64,000 nucleotides of DNA, taken from contig JTDE01000279.1 of NCBI GenBank assembly GCA_014338405.1, positions 153,815-217,814 of the forward strand, in the 5' to 3' direction. The position numbers and the translations under genes are program-made. The notes below the pieces were generated by a model. The model had not been told where the DNA came from. It saw nothing but the letters and a program-made list of their open reading frames with translations, and searched no databases. Positions 12,777 to 24,179 of the stretch are shown one piece after another; within the stretch, counting starts at the first letter, position 1, and each line of letters starts with the position of its first letter. Source of the DNA: Paragonimus skrjabini miyazakii. Lineage: Eukaryota > Platyhelminthes > Trematoda > Plagiorchiida > Troglotrematidae.

Positions 12777-14440
12777 AGAGAAGATGCACAAACCTAGGAT
12801 GCCACTTAGGTCAATTTTGGCAATGACAAATTCCCAAGTTATAACTGCCAAGTTATAGAACTTGGCACGTTGGCTAGACGCTACTTTAGCTCCATTAAGA
12901 CAAAATTTCGGGTACATTCCATTGAGGATTCTCTTGAATTGGTCAGTGACTTGGACAAAATCAATCTTGCTACCAAACTGACGTGCTCTGTAGATGTTCA
13001 GTCACTGTTCACAAATACTTCGCTACACGAAACGATTGACTATATTTGTGAGCTCGTTGAAATGAGTCACATTTCGTTGCCACTTCCGACTGACATATTG
13101 AGGGAACTTTGCTGCTCTGTACCGAGAACGTCAGTTTTCGTTTTCTGGACCAGTCCTACCGTCAAATAAACGGAGTAGCCATGGGAAGTCCACTGGATCC
13201 CATCTTAGCAGACTTTTTCATGGTAACGATTGGACAACGGCTAGATACGGAGATAGGTAATTTGTCATATTACAAGCGTTTCGTCGACGACACATTCATG
13301 TTCAGTCGATCTAATCAAGTGATAGATAACCTGGTGCAACGTTTAAATAGTTTGCCACCGTAAGTTGTGAACTTGAGGTCAACAACTGACTGCCATTTCT
13401 AGATATGCTCATAAGTCGTCGAGAAGATGGCTCGGTTAAAAGAACTGTCTATAGGAAATCCACGTAGTCCGCTCAATACTTAAATTTCATTAGAGCAGAA
13501 AGAAGACATATATTGCGATATGTTAACAGTTCATCAGTCGCAAACGTAAAACATGCAAGTTATATACATCATACTGATAAGGGCAGACAGGGATTAGACA
13601 CGCTTCACACTGGTTCAACATAAACGAACATAAGTGAATAAGCTTTTTTTACGAGCAAGGCGACTCTGTATGCATGACAGTCTCGCGGAAGAGCCAGATC
13701 TGATTGTTTCTGTCCTACAGTCAGAAAGTTCATAGACAAAAAGCACCATCCGAAGAGGTGGTTACTGTAGAGAAAAAGAAGGTCTACATACAGACGCTTT
13801 TTAAGGGTGATTATATTATGCACCAAACAACACATTGCTTGAGGAATTCGATTAAGCAAACTTTCAACGCAGCTGAACTCCGTGTAATCGCTCGGACTCA
13901 GAAGTTACCGGTACCTTCAATCAAAGGAGATCAGCCTATCGGTGCCACTTCACATTGTATTTACTAATTTGTATGCAACTGCGGAGAAACTTACATAGGC
14001 AGAACCGAGAGATGCTTGAGATCCAGAATGAAGGAACATTTACCTAAATAGGTGCAGAAGTCCGTGTTATCAGAGAACGGCAATGTCGTTGAAACGCGTA
14101 ATCCGCCAGCTTCCTCGGACGGTAGACACGTCCTGACCACTGGCCACGTTATCGATCCATCTTATGCATTCGGAGTCCTGTTACGTCAGTCAACCCCAAG
14201 ATTCTTACGGTTTGCCGAAGCAGTCGTAATCAACCATCTAAAACCAGTTCTCTGAGTTCAGAAACAATTGTTCGTGAAGTTGACCCTTCCCTGGACTTAA
14301 TGACCCATCCTAACCGGCTTATTGATTATCCACCCTCTAGTTGTTTGCTATAACAAACGCATCGTATTAATGTAAATTTGGTACTGATGAGTCAATATGA
14401 AATGCTTGCATCTACTAGTGTTCGTGTTCTAACTGTGTTG
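12777..14440 (+). mobile_element. Penelope-like element 1 (RT plus GIY-YIG endonuclease), decayed
   Basis: In order: a KMHKPRMPLRSIL motif (RT N-terminal part), then from 12870 the finger/palm motif CSVDVQSLFTNTSLHETID. After a frameshift near 13130 come GVAMGSPLDPILADFF and the catalytic YYKRFVDDTF box, then LISRREDGSVKRTVYRK. The GIY-YIG part follows from 13704: VEKKKVYIQTLFKGDY, TFNAAELRV, CNCGETYIGRTERCL, SRMKEHLP and a C-terminus ending LKPVL at 14253. The 3' UTR includes TACTGATGAG near 14384. Several stops and frameshifts show that it is dead. An antisense patch of PLE 3' UTR interrupts it near 13500-13600. Confidence 0.9.
13500..13600 (-). repeat. Antisense PLE 3'-UTR patch inside element 1
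   Basis: The stretch with GATATGTTAACAG and GTAAAACATGCAAG is the reverse complement of the 3' flank found in sense after the PLE ends at 31656 and 37816. It sits between the RT and endonuclease halves of element 1, both of which read in the + direction. Confidence 0.6.
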
Positions 14441-16804
14441 TTCAAACTGTTCATGGGAAGCAACTGTTTCTAATTACTGATTGTTGTTAATCGTACAGTT
14501 CCTTACACCTGTCAGTAATCTTACTTGGTATTTTCCCTTTCCAAATTATTATCCTTTGCGATTTGTATTTACCGCCGCTTGCTCCTATGAATGAAGTTGT
14601 GTAGGATGCTCTTCAAAACAAATGATAACACATTAGCAATAGTATTTTTCGTTTTGTTGGACATTTCTGGGGCTTTCGCTGCTATCTCGCCATTTCTTGA
14701 ATCATTGAATCAGGAAATCTTGAATATGGATTTCAGTTTTTACATCCACTTAATGATTATAGAAGTTGTAATGATCCACGATTCTAGGCGGACTACCAGG
14801 GTAGCTGTATATATTTTGATTCGGGCAGAACAAGTTGGGACAATGTAGATTCATTCAGACTCAACTGACATTGTACTTACTGTTTTGATGACCATGAAAA
14901 ATGCGCCATTCACAATCAATTGGATTCAGTGCACTGAGGTTACCAGTTCAAGTGTTCTCCTCACAAATCGGCAATGCAAACAAGTAACTTGAGTGACGCA
15001 AAACCAAACAACTTGAAGTTCATCATATCAGTGATGCAGACGACGTGGGATCACGTTCACAATAGACGCAGTCAAAGGTTGTGCGAGGCTGCTTCACTCC
15101 ATTCTTGGGTTGCACCGACAAACCGTCGTTAGTTCTAGATATCTGACCACGTTCTATGCTGAATACCCCGTTCTGCTGTCCCGTGTACTGTTGTATGTCC
15201 GCGTAGAGGCGCTGATGGAATCCGCATTTTTAGTCAAGTTCGGTTCACAGTGCAAATCATGAAGTTTATCTACTGAAGGGGCCGCATGATTATTCACAAT
15301 CAGGTCTTCATCGGGACTGTGTAAGCATTCTCTCCGTAACTGGTAAGGCAGAATGGTATCAAAGACTTTAATACCGGCGAGGAATGGTACTGAAATTTCC
15401 CTCACGAATGATCGTAACGAGGACATTGAAGCCCGATAGAGCGGTTGGTCCTACGTGATGTTGCTGGACTCTCAGCTTTTCGAGGTTTGCACCGAGATTG
15501 TACAGCTGACTCCACCGGGAGGTTGTTCGACCAGCCGGCTACTTCTGTTGCTACTACGACAACGACGAGGATGATGATGACAATTTTGTCACCTAATTGC
15601 CCTCCTATACACAACCGCGTGACGTAATTATGTGACTAATTGCTTTGATTTTGAACGATTGACAACCATGATGGTATAAAATTTTATGTAATTGGCCCGA
15701 TTATGAATAACCGAAAATAGACTGTTCACCAAAACACCTTTTTCTTCTAAAAACCACTTGGTTTACTATCATGAGAAACAAACAATTGCTCTCTTTACCG
15801 TATATGAAGAACGTCCAATCAGCATAACAATTAACTGTGGCCTTGCACACTACTCCGCCAACTAATGAAAGTCCTCACGTCTTGCTTACCATCCTTGCTC
15901 CATCACTTCCTTTCAGTCATACATTAAACACATTTTAGAAGAACCTTCGAATAATCAGTCGGTCGTACATGAGGCCACCGGTTTGTGGTCAATCAAACTG
16001 AAATTGAACCGTTTTGCAATTAATTCGGTTTTTGCTTCGGGCTTCCACAAGCACATGATTCAGCTGTACCCACCTCATTGCTGTCACGTTCTGGCATATC
16101 AGCAATCCAGTCGGAAGGTTACTGTGCTCACTGTTGGTCAACCCATGATAAACATATTTTCGTGTTGCTTCCATTCTCGTCGCGCAAACCGGTGACCGCT
16201 GACCACGGGTATGACAACCACCCAATCTACCACAAGACACAGTATCTGAATCGCCAACCGAGAGCACAACAGCAATTGCCCAGACAACAGCACTGGTGGC
16301 CTGTCTGTGTTATACACCGGTCGCATTGGCAATCGATTATTCGTCGCGTAGGACTTCCGATGTCTGCAGGTTTTCAGCACATGGTTCATAGAAGAATTGT
16401 TGGAGGGGGGGACATCACGTGCATTATACAAAGTGCTGTGTGAAGAGTAACTACAAATATAGTCCATTCTGAATGGGCGGAATACATTTAAGGGCATACA
16501 CCCAGGAAATATATAATTGGGCTGTCAAGCCCTATAGGTGTGTTTGTCACCTTAGAATGAAAGTACTGTAAATTACACAGCGAATCAATACCAAATACGT
16601 TCATCTGTGTTCGATACGGAGTTTTTGGTGTCCGATTGGATGGACACGCTACACGTCAGTCGGTTTTGTACAAAAATGAACCATTCGATGATCGTCCGCT
16701 ACATGGAAAATGTCGCGTGCATCAACGATAGCCAATGATGTGAGCTACCGCACACCTCCCGCACAGCTGATCGAGAGCTGGAACGGGTTAATTGTTATCA
16801 TCTG

Positions 16805-17000
16805 ACCCCACCTACTCGTTTTGCCACCAATGTGAATAGGCAGAAACATCGTCCATGCGGATATGTTTGGGAAACTACCCTATCCTAGTTTTGCCCTTAG
16901 AGAGAGAATCGGAGCTGAGGATGCAACAGTGCACTAGCCGAATTAAAACCGTAACATCCATAACATGATTCTTAATGACCACATGTCACAGAAATGTTGT
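16805..17000 (+). repeat. Dispersed 200-bp repeat, copy 1
   Basis: Aligns over about 195 bases with 18693-18905, sharing GGAAACTAC, TATCCTAGTTTT and GACCACATGTCACA blocks. Family unknown. No coding motif is visible. Confidence 0.65.
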
Positions 17001-17249
17001 TTATCGTTTCATATATGCCCATTACGACAATGAGAATAAAGACATTTAGGCAACATATCTTGTCGGTAATTCATTTTCAGACCGGTGCAGTTATATATGG
17101 AGTTATTAGAATTAGATCGCGATATCGGTCAGACTTATTACAGAGATACTAGGTCACTGGTCAGTCAATTGGCGATGGCTTTTACTGGTTGGTTACGTCA
17201 CGCTTGTCCATTGGTTTGATCGCGCAGGTTGACCATCGATGCGGTGGAT

Positions 17250-18300
17250 TTGTGGCCACGGTAGATGCAGCGCCTGAACAAACCGTTTTTGATGACATAA
17301 TACTGGGTCATGCAGCCTGATTCCAATAGCCTCAGTAGTACGGTGTTCTAATTCTGATCGCCCTTAATGGGTTGCCTGGCATGCGACATACCACTTTGAA
17401 GGCTTGATCAGTGTTCACTTGGTGCCCGCTTCCAACCAGATGAGCGAGGATGGCACTGTTGACCGATCATGATTCTCCGTGCCCCAGCCACCGTGGATGG
17501 TGTTCTCGGATTCGTATTGAAAGTTGTCTTGACGTTCGACCAAGTGAATGAGTAGATACACATAGATGAGGTCTGAACTGTTAGTCTATCTTTCTTATGA
17601 AACCTGATAACTGGGGATGTGGTGAATTGAATACGGAGTTCAGTTGTAGCATTGGTCCTGTTAATTGTCTGATCGAGCCTATTTGTCAGGCATTCTGCGG
17701 CGTTGTCACATTTGAAAGGCACTAGAATAAACACAGGCTTTTTCCTTACATCATGTCTTTCTTACGTCATGATATTCTTATCGTAGTTCTGGCGATAAAT
17801 CTTTTCGGGTAGGCATTATCATGAAGGACGTTCTTTATTAATTCGAGTTCACTTTCAAACATGTCCGCTGAACAAATTTTGTATGTTCTATCAGTCAGGC
17901 AACGTACCAGATTTCTCTTCTATTTTAGGGGTAAAAACTATTGAAGTTTGTACACTGTCCTGCTCATGTATTCTTGCGATGAATCCTGCGTTGAATAGTT
18001 TCGTCTATTCATCGACGTAAGCGAACATATAAGAAAGATCGGTCGTTTCTAGTCTCCTCCTCACGTGTAAACTTAACTGACTGGTGAGCGCGATTGAATA
18101 TATCAGGTACTATGTACATATTAGTACCCAAACTGGCTACGATAAATATATCGTCTACGTGTCAGTGGTACTGACTGAACTGGCTGATGGTGGATTGAAG
18201 CAAACTGCGTTCAAGCATTCCCATGAATATATCGGCCAGGAGAGGTCTGAACGGGGATCCCATTACTACGTTTTCTGTCTGCTGATACAGCACACCGATG
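17250..18300 (-). mobile_element. Penelope-like element 2, minus strand
   Basis: Reading the minus strand from 18300 down: GSPFRPLLADIFMG, then a degenerate HVDDIFI active-site box (the codon before HVDD is a stop), then near 17960-17820 an ESELELIKNVLHDNAYPKRFI linker. The start of the endonuclease region follows at 17734-17408 (LVPFKCDNAAECLTNRLDQ, TSPVIRFHKKDRLTVQT, CIYSFT). Decayed GIY-YIG and C-terminal traces reach about 17250. This order is RT then GIY-YIG, as in PLEs. It is antisense to prominin A and broken by stops and frameshifts. Confidence 0.85.
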
Positions 18301-18379
18301 AACAGCAGTTGTGCATCAAGTGTGCAACGGGGCAGAGGCTTTTTTAATTTCAGTGATGGTAAACGAAATCGATTCCGGT

Positions 18380-18692
18380 CTCAGACGAGCAACCACGACC
18401 ACAGGGTTCTATTATACCCCATCTCTATGGTCTACCCAAAGTTCACAAACCTGGTGTACTGGTTCGTCCAATACTTGATACGATGAATTCGCCTTACCAC
18501 TCAACGTCAAAGTGCCTAGTGAAACTGCCTGGTTCCGTCCAAAACGCGATTGCCCCGCCCGGTCTACTTGATAAGTTTGAATCTGTCGAATGCATACAGA
18601 ACGTTAACATGAATTCACAGAAATCATGCTCATTAGACGTAGTGTCGTTGTTCACAAACGTACCGCTGCTAGAAACTGTCAGTTTTATCTGA
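18380..18692 (+). mobile_element. Penelope-like element 3, RT N-terminal fragment, plus strand
   Basis: The + strand shows a decayed YPISMVYPKFTN motif (equivalent to YGLPKIHK), then MNSPYHSTSKCLVKL and CSLDVVSLFTNVPLLETV. It stops at the edge of the 18693 repeat. It lies head to head with element 2, whose RT palm reads the other way from 18300. Confidence 0.8.
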
Positions 18693-18905
18693 CCACGTTT
18701 TGGCCACTAGTGTGAACAGGCAGGAACATTGTCGGCGCAGCTGTGTTTTGGAAACTACCTTATCCTAGTTTTTCCCCTAGAGTGAAAGCGACAGAACTCA
18801 GGATGCAGCAGCGCACCAGCTGGTGGAGGGTAGTAAGCGAAATTGAAATGAAGTATTCCCCATAGCATGATACTTAACGACCACATGTCACAAAAATGTG
18901 GTATT
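18693..18905 (+). repeat. Dispersed 200-bp repeat, copy 2
   Basis: Second copy of the repeat at 16805-17000, starting exactly where PLE fragment 3 breaks off. The two copies are in the same orientation and flank PLE element 2. Confidence 0.65.
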
Positions 18906-19887
18906 GATTAATTGTTTCCTTTCCTGATGAACCATTCGTATTTTATAACCTGATCATTCCTTGAAATTGATTACAGTCTCCACATTCCTTTAGACTTTGC
19001 AGCAAGTCCTTTTCCAGTTTCGCTTTTGTTAAAGCTTTTCAATAAGGCATATCCTTATTGGTACTACGAAGTATGATTGATCAGCAGTAAGTAAATTACA
19101 TTGTATGCTTGACTCCCCTAGTAAATTCTTTGCGATTAGCTCAGTTGTGTTCAATGAGACTTCAATGTTTCTGTTTTGATATTAGATACCATTCATTTAT
19201 GATAGTTAAACATACATGAATTGAATAAATGTCGTCGTTTGTGTTCTGATTATTCTGGTCATTAGTGGAGTACATACAAAGGCAGTAAACTTGAATTAAC
19301 TTGATTGTCATTGACGTTGTTATTTCCATTTACGGTGGCATGTTTCAATAATTTTCAGATAACCGTCAATTTTCGAGTAGGCCACCAATAGGAATGTTTA
19401 TATGGAACCGCTGAACACTTGGAATTGAGCTTGCTTCTAGCCAAATCATAGGAGAGCATCTTAGTTCCGATTCACACCTCGACGTTTTTATGCCTCTCAT
19501 CACTGACCATATATCAATCACTTTTAGGGATAAGGGCACTTGAGTGATAAACGTTCAGTGGATTAACATATCACCAGAATCGATTGGTTGTGATCAAGGC
19601 CTTTTGAGATTTGCCAACTGCCAGCTCGGTTGTTTCATTAGCATATACATCAGAGTCCAAAGCCTAGTTGTGACGTGGTTGTTCCCAGCTGAATGGCTCT
19701 CACGAGGTGAAACCTCGAGTTCAACGGTTATCCCGTGAGAACAAATGAATTGCTTGTCCAAATACGGAAGTTGCCGAGAGTTGTGGGTGTCACATTTGTA
19801 TTCTAATATTTCGTTCCATTTTTATCGACAGTATGCATCTTACTAACACTGTCAACCTTTGTACTTCTTCCGTCGTACTTCACGCAG

Positions 19888-20166
19888 ACGACCATTGACC
19901 TTCTGAGAAGGCCTATTGTCAATGTGGAGGAGGTAAAGAACTAATTGAACCAACTGCGGCAAATGGTAAGCTCGGTTCATGGCGAACACGAAGAAGTCAC
20001 TAAAATTAGGAAAACTGCGGATGACATAGAAGTTACGCTCGGTAACGTGACCCATTTGAGCGAAAGCGCAAGACGGTTGGCGGATGCTTTCGAAACCCTA
20101 TGGAAGTTTGAGAATGTGACCATCCTACTGGACAAACTAAACAGCACAGTGTCTAATGCTCTACAG
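19888..20166 (+). CDS. Prominin A exon 7: second extracellular loop, with in-frame TAA
   Basis: Acceptor TTCACGCAG, donor GTGAGA at 20167; 279 bases, phase 0-0. The reading is a long amphipathic helix with sequons NVT, NVT and NST, typical of the prominin second loop. Codon 19 (19942-19944) is TAA. The sequence before it (RPIVNVEEVKN) and after it (LNQLRQMVSSVHGEHEEV) continues the same helix in the same frame. No alternative acceptor downstream restores the frame from exon 6. The exon length is a multiple of three, so skipping it would keep the gene readable. It could be a nonsense allele, an assembly error, a skipped exon, or the first mutation of a dying gene. Confidence 0.75.
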
Positions 20167-20399
20167 GTGAGAACAAAACACTTACTTAAAGGACCGTCGT
20201 GTGATATAATTATACATGTTACTATAAACTACAGGCCTATTTTCAACTTGCCCCAAACTGTAGTTTTAGAGTTTAAATGAAAGAATTTAAGCAATGTTGA
20301 TTGAACCCAACTTGGTTATTAAAACCTAAAGTTTGCAGAGATAAACCTGATCGGGTATCACGTTTCTTCTACATATAATGTATACAAACACGCCAAGAC

Positions 20400-20690
20400 T
20401 CCCCATTCGTGGCGTTTTGATAAACAACATTTATTACACTGCTCTCAAAAGTCGCGTGCCCCACTTCAACAGTATATTTTCTAAATAAGTTCGACAGTAC
20501 TACTGCGTATCGTCAAACTGTAACAGATCTCCAAATTCGGACAAATCCGACCTGACAGACCACGAGCATTAATGTTGAACTGTGGACGCTGGATGTAGCG
20601 TGCGATTTAGAGAGGCATAGATTTGTCGTCCTTGATTTCACTTGCATTATCTCCTTTGAAAGGTTGATACACACCAGTCCTTCGTACTGG
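20400..20690 (-). mobile_element. Possible PLE endonuclease-linker fragment
   Basis: The minus strand reads VYQPFKGDNASEI, resembling the FKGDN linker motif before the GIY-YIG domain in the other PLE copies. The following residues are badly decayed. Weak on its own. Confidence 0.3.
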
Positions 20691-21649
20691 ATAAGCTTGT
20701 GTATTGTTATGTTCCTCAGCTGACAGCTTTATTGAGTACCCATTACTTCTCACCATGTCCTCAATAAATCTCACAAAAACTACTGACTGGTCTTGCTTAC
20801 AGACTATTTCCGTTCGACAGCTAAACCAGGGAATCAGGTTCCGTTTGTATCATACAGAAAGAAAACCGTGAATTTGATGTATGAGCCAATTCACGTTTCC
20901 GTCGACAAGTTTGCGTTAACATCGGTTACAACCGGTTTTTCTTATTGTCAAGAAGTCAAAAGATGCTAGAAAAACACAGGCTGAACTGATCGCTTCAAAA
21001 ATGCAAGAAAGCGTTAACGCCCTTTCCCAGAGACGTGACGATGTTGGTAACGTGTGGTTTTCCGTATGGTTTCAATACTCCATTGTTTTGTTCTTAACTA
21101 TCATTTCCAAATATGGCCTTACAAGTGTTCACTGGTTGTGGGCTGAAAGCATTGGCTTCTTGAGGATATTGCTCGTTGACTGAGATTTGTATGTTTAGCC
21201 TGCAAAGTAAAATTGGTTTCACTAAGCATTAAATGTTGAAAAATCTTAACACTTTTGATTGGGTCACTGTAGTACATACATAGTCGATGAGCGTTGCTTG
21301 AGGAGCAGTCATAAAGAGTGATGGGAAATCCAATGAGCTCAGTTTGGTGCCGCTTGTTTACAAGTAAACAGTCATGTAAACAGATTTTAACGCGCAGCCT
21401 TGAGAAGTTACGAGATAGTTAGCCTGGCTAAAGGTGATAATTTTTCGCGACATAATTATGTTTGGTTTGAAATTGCGAAAAAGACTATCGGGGCACAGGT
21501 CACTTAACCGTGTCTGGGAACCAGACTAATATCTGAAGATTACTCGCAAATGAGCATCAGACATTTGACGTATTGTGGCGGTTCTGTCATAAACCAGTCC
21601 ATACCCGTCTCATACGATCGAACTATCTCGTCGAATGAATTGACACAGT

Positions 21650-21745
21650 CTGCTGATGAGTAGTAGGGGATTTTGGTTCACTTATAAAGTGGACATCAGC
21701 CACAATTGATCACAGCTGTTTATGGGAATGTGGCAACTGAAACCA
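21650..21745 (-). repeat. SINE 3' fragment
   Basis: Shares GATGAGTAGT, GGGGATTTTGGTT and CAATTGATCACAGCTG with the SINE 3' end at 39042-39110. Only the tail is present. Confidence 0.5.
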
Positions 21746-22871
21746 GTTTAGCAAACTCCTACCAGATAAGGCTGCTTAGAAACAACATTCTGATAGAATA
21801 GGTAAGTCAAACGGAACCAGTTCCATTAACATCGTAGTAAGCGAAAAGACCTAGTGTACTAAAAGACGAGTGGATATTTCATAAAACAATACAACCAAGT
21901 GGATGTATTCGTGTGAACAACTTAATACCCCATTGGGACAAGATAACGCGCTCCCGATGAAGTTGAACAGAATAGCACGCATACCTGCCTCACGGGTCTC
22001 ATTAATAACTTCGGCGCTTCCGGAGATTCACACTGAAGACCTGTCATTCAAATCCTACAAAAGGGGCCGCTATCAGCATAGCAGATTAACAAACCAGACG
22101 TTCACATGCAACTTTCAAGTATATCGCAGTGACATATAAACTTTGGTTTTGTACTGTCGAATCAGAAAGTACCACTATTACAGAATTCGACACATGAATG
22201 CATTTATACTGACCGCTGGCTGTATTGTCCACCGATGTCCTTTTGTGTACTTATCAGATATTTTAACTTATACTCTCAGCGGCTGACGCATCCATTCAAA
22301 TGTAGTTGCAGTTTATTTGAACGATGTTACATTTATACGACGCCTTAATTTATTCTCATATTTGACCTGAGCAACAGCATTCGATCACCATCACTTTCTG
22401 CATGTTTCTCTTTATAACATCGAGCCTTCGTCCTCGTTAAACGATGCCCGCAAATTTTGTTAGACAAAATTTAGGTTAAGTGATAAATTCAAATTGTCAT
22501 TTTACCCATTATAATGTGTAAGAATACACAGTTCTCGATTTAAGGACAGACTGGTACTCATCACGATAATGAACGTAACACCCACTTTTTTTGGAAGTCA
22601 CGATCGTACACCTCTGTATAATCCTCACATGATTTGTCTGTTCGGTTGCTTCTGTTGAAGAAACCAGTAACACTCACCATTGGAGTATCGGTGTAATGTC
22701 CATGCACGCATGACCGTCGTGCATGCAGCATGATATAGTCTACAGCGAAAATGAGGTATCGCCAACACAAAGATGGATATGGGAAACACTGTAACATTCT
22801 GATGTCTAAACTAATGTCATGTGAAGCTAAAACATTAGAGCTTCCTCCTACATTCTCTCTTGGTTCTCTAG

Positions 22872-23222
22872 ATTTTAACAAACCAAACAGCCGTTGCCCA
22901 GCCCGTTCAGTCTATCTATAGAAAAAGCATGGACAAGTTGTTCCGTAATCTAACCCGTGATCTGGAACAGGTGATGACCCGGTTTACCACCAACGTTCTT
23001 CCGTGTGATCGATTGAACGTCATCTTCGTATCTGTGCTCAACGTGGCATGTGGATCAAGTGGTATGCTGAATCGAATCGGGGCTTATATGTTCACGGTGT
23101 TGCTGTTGGCCTGTCCACTCGTGTTAACTGTGCTTCTGTTCCAGTTGTTCCTGCGGCAGCATCAGCGCCTGTGTTTGAACTCGGGGAGTCAGGGCATTCC
23201 GTCCAATTTTTTCGAACGATAA
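22872..23222 (+). CDS. Prominin A last exon: end of loop 2, TM5 and cytosolic tail
   Basis: Acceptor TTGGTTCTCTAG; 116 codons then TAA at 23220-23222. The exon starts with a polar ectodomain (sequons NQT and NLT). A CDRLNVIF...LNVACGSSGMLN segment follows, with the two cysteines that prominins place just before TM5, then TM5 at 23076-23150. The tail is about 23 residues with one cysteine. The length, the cysteine pair and the single terminal TM fit the end of a prominin. A diverged match is suggested at 52700-53020. Confidence 0.88.
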   Translation: MLTNQTAVAQPVQSIYRKSMDKLFRNLTRDLEQVMTRFTTNVLPCDRLNVIFVSVLNVACGSSGMLNRIGAYMFTVLLLACPLVLTVLLFQLFLRQHQRLCLNSGSQGIPSNFFER

Positions 23223-24080
23223 GGTGACACAATACACATCTGCTGAGAGGTGTACTGTAATGATAACCACCGATAACAGACTGATCGCGAGCGTATTTGA
23301 TTTCACACACCGTTTCCAGATGGATGAACACTGTGATCACTTGCCTTTTTTTCGAATACTGGATAACATTTCATCTATTTTTGAACTCTAATAACAAAAT
23401 TTCTTTCCCACATGTATTAACAGTCTGATAAATTGATGTAACACAATCCTAGTTTATCAACTAGGACACGGTTAGCTGAATAGTTCAGAATGGAATTTGA
23501 CAGGTTAGTAAGAGATGTTAAAATTCATCCCGGTGTTTTCCTTCTTTTTGGAAGCACCACCAATGCCTTCGGGGAAGCCGATTCATTTGTTTGTCCCATG
23601 GTGTGTTGAAGTAACAAATATTCTACTTAGACAGTTCAATCGTTGGTAAGAATACGTGTAGGCACTGTGTTAAGATAGTATAGTATTTACGGGCTGAAAA
23701 TGTTTGCGCTAAACTTGTATTACGTAATGTTGACATGTTCAGGGTCTGTTTCGCTTGCAATAAAATTTACACTTACACGATCAATACTCGTTTTTAAGTA
23801 GTTTTGTTATCGAACGATAATGAACGGGGTTATGCTTTTCACTGCTCAGTCAAACTCGAAGCTTACAGTTCAGTTAACCTGCTAGGAAGTGAGATTGGGT
23901 GTTTGAATGTGTTAACCCAGCTTCATTCAACGGGAAAATCAGTGGCAGGGTGGCCAACATAGTTATTGATGAGAACGTGAGCTGGAGGTGACAGCCCACT
24001 CATATTATGTCAACGTACTAAAGATGAGGCCATCAAAGATGTAACATGAGGTTTCCGCTTTTAAAATGGCGCTCGGCTGT
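23223..24080 (+). other. 3' UTR and downstream flank of prominin A
   Basis: No coding signal. The nearest good poly(A) signal I see is the AATAAA at 23759-23764, about 540 bases after the stop, which makes this stretch the likely 3' UTR. Confidence 0.5.
23759..23764 (+). terminator. Candidate poly(A) signal of prominin A
   Basis: AATAAA in an AT-rich context after the stop codon. Inferred from position only. Confidence 0.35.
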
Positions 24081-24084
24081 GATA

Positions 24085-24133
24085 GTGTAGCGAAAAGACG
24101 TCCAATAAAGCACAATCTTTATTGTCCAACTCG
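24085..24133 (+). repeat. Terminal-repeat sequence shared with the H2A-carrying element
   Basis: Matches the reconstructed arm of the element at 39002-39380 (GTAGCGAAAAG-ACGTCCAAT, then CACAATCTTTATTGTC-AAC). It contains a perfect 8-bp hairpin CAATAAAG/CTTTATTG. It marks one end of a related element. I did not find the opposite end. Confidence 0.6.
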
Positions 24134-24179
24134 CTAGTTACCATGCCACACGAGCGCTCGCGATTTTGAATCACAATTC

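Larger units (their letters stand above)
12092..19887 (+). other. Prominin A intron 6, a 7.8-kb transposon sink
   Basis: GTAAGT to TTCACGCAG. It contains at least three PLE copies in both orientations (12777-14440 +, 17250-18300 -, 18380-18692 +) and two copies of a 200-bp repeat (16805-17000, 18693-18905). The stretches 12092-12770, 14440-16800 and 18910-19885 show nothing I can identify. Confidence 0.75.
20167..22871 (+). other. Prominin A intron 7
   Basis: GTGAGA to TTCTCTAG, 2.7 kb. It contains a weak minus-strand PLE trace (20400-20690) and a SINE 3' fragment (21650-21745). The rest is unassigned. Confidence 0.6.
1..23222 (+). other. Prominin-like gene A locus (5' end missing), eight exons
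   Basis: Eight exons with GT-AG borders join without phase conflict: 2-187, 2536-2814, 5332-5505, 6580-6838, 10042-10501, 11974-12091, 19888-20166 and 22872-23222. Together they are 2106 nt including the stop. The product has the prominin layout: a long extracellular loop rich in N-glycosylation sequons, TM3, a short basic cytosolic loop, TM4, a second long sequon-rich loop of about 290 residues, TM5 and a short tail. TM1 and TM2 lie before the window. Known family role: prominins are cholesterol-binding pentaspan glycoproteins of plasma-membrane protrusions such as microvilli and cilia. Assignment is by topology, cysteine placement and loop lengths, not by a database search. The one oddity is an in-frame TAA in exon 7. 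A decayed tandem copy follows at 26-53 kb. Confidence 0.85.

Noticed and set aside
16078..16497. Overlapping 120-residue frames on both strands as a gene
   Set aside because: No motif, no splice context, and mutually exclusive frames of equal quality.
19933..19970. A 38-base intron (GTAAAG to GTAAG) that would remove the exon 7 stop
   Set aside because: Splicing it shifts the frame and reaches a stop ten codons later.
2..23222. Bacterial or viral operon reading of the window
   Set aside because: Coding stretches are short, bounded by GT-AG sites, and join in phase; there are no closely packed long genes.
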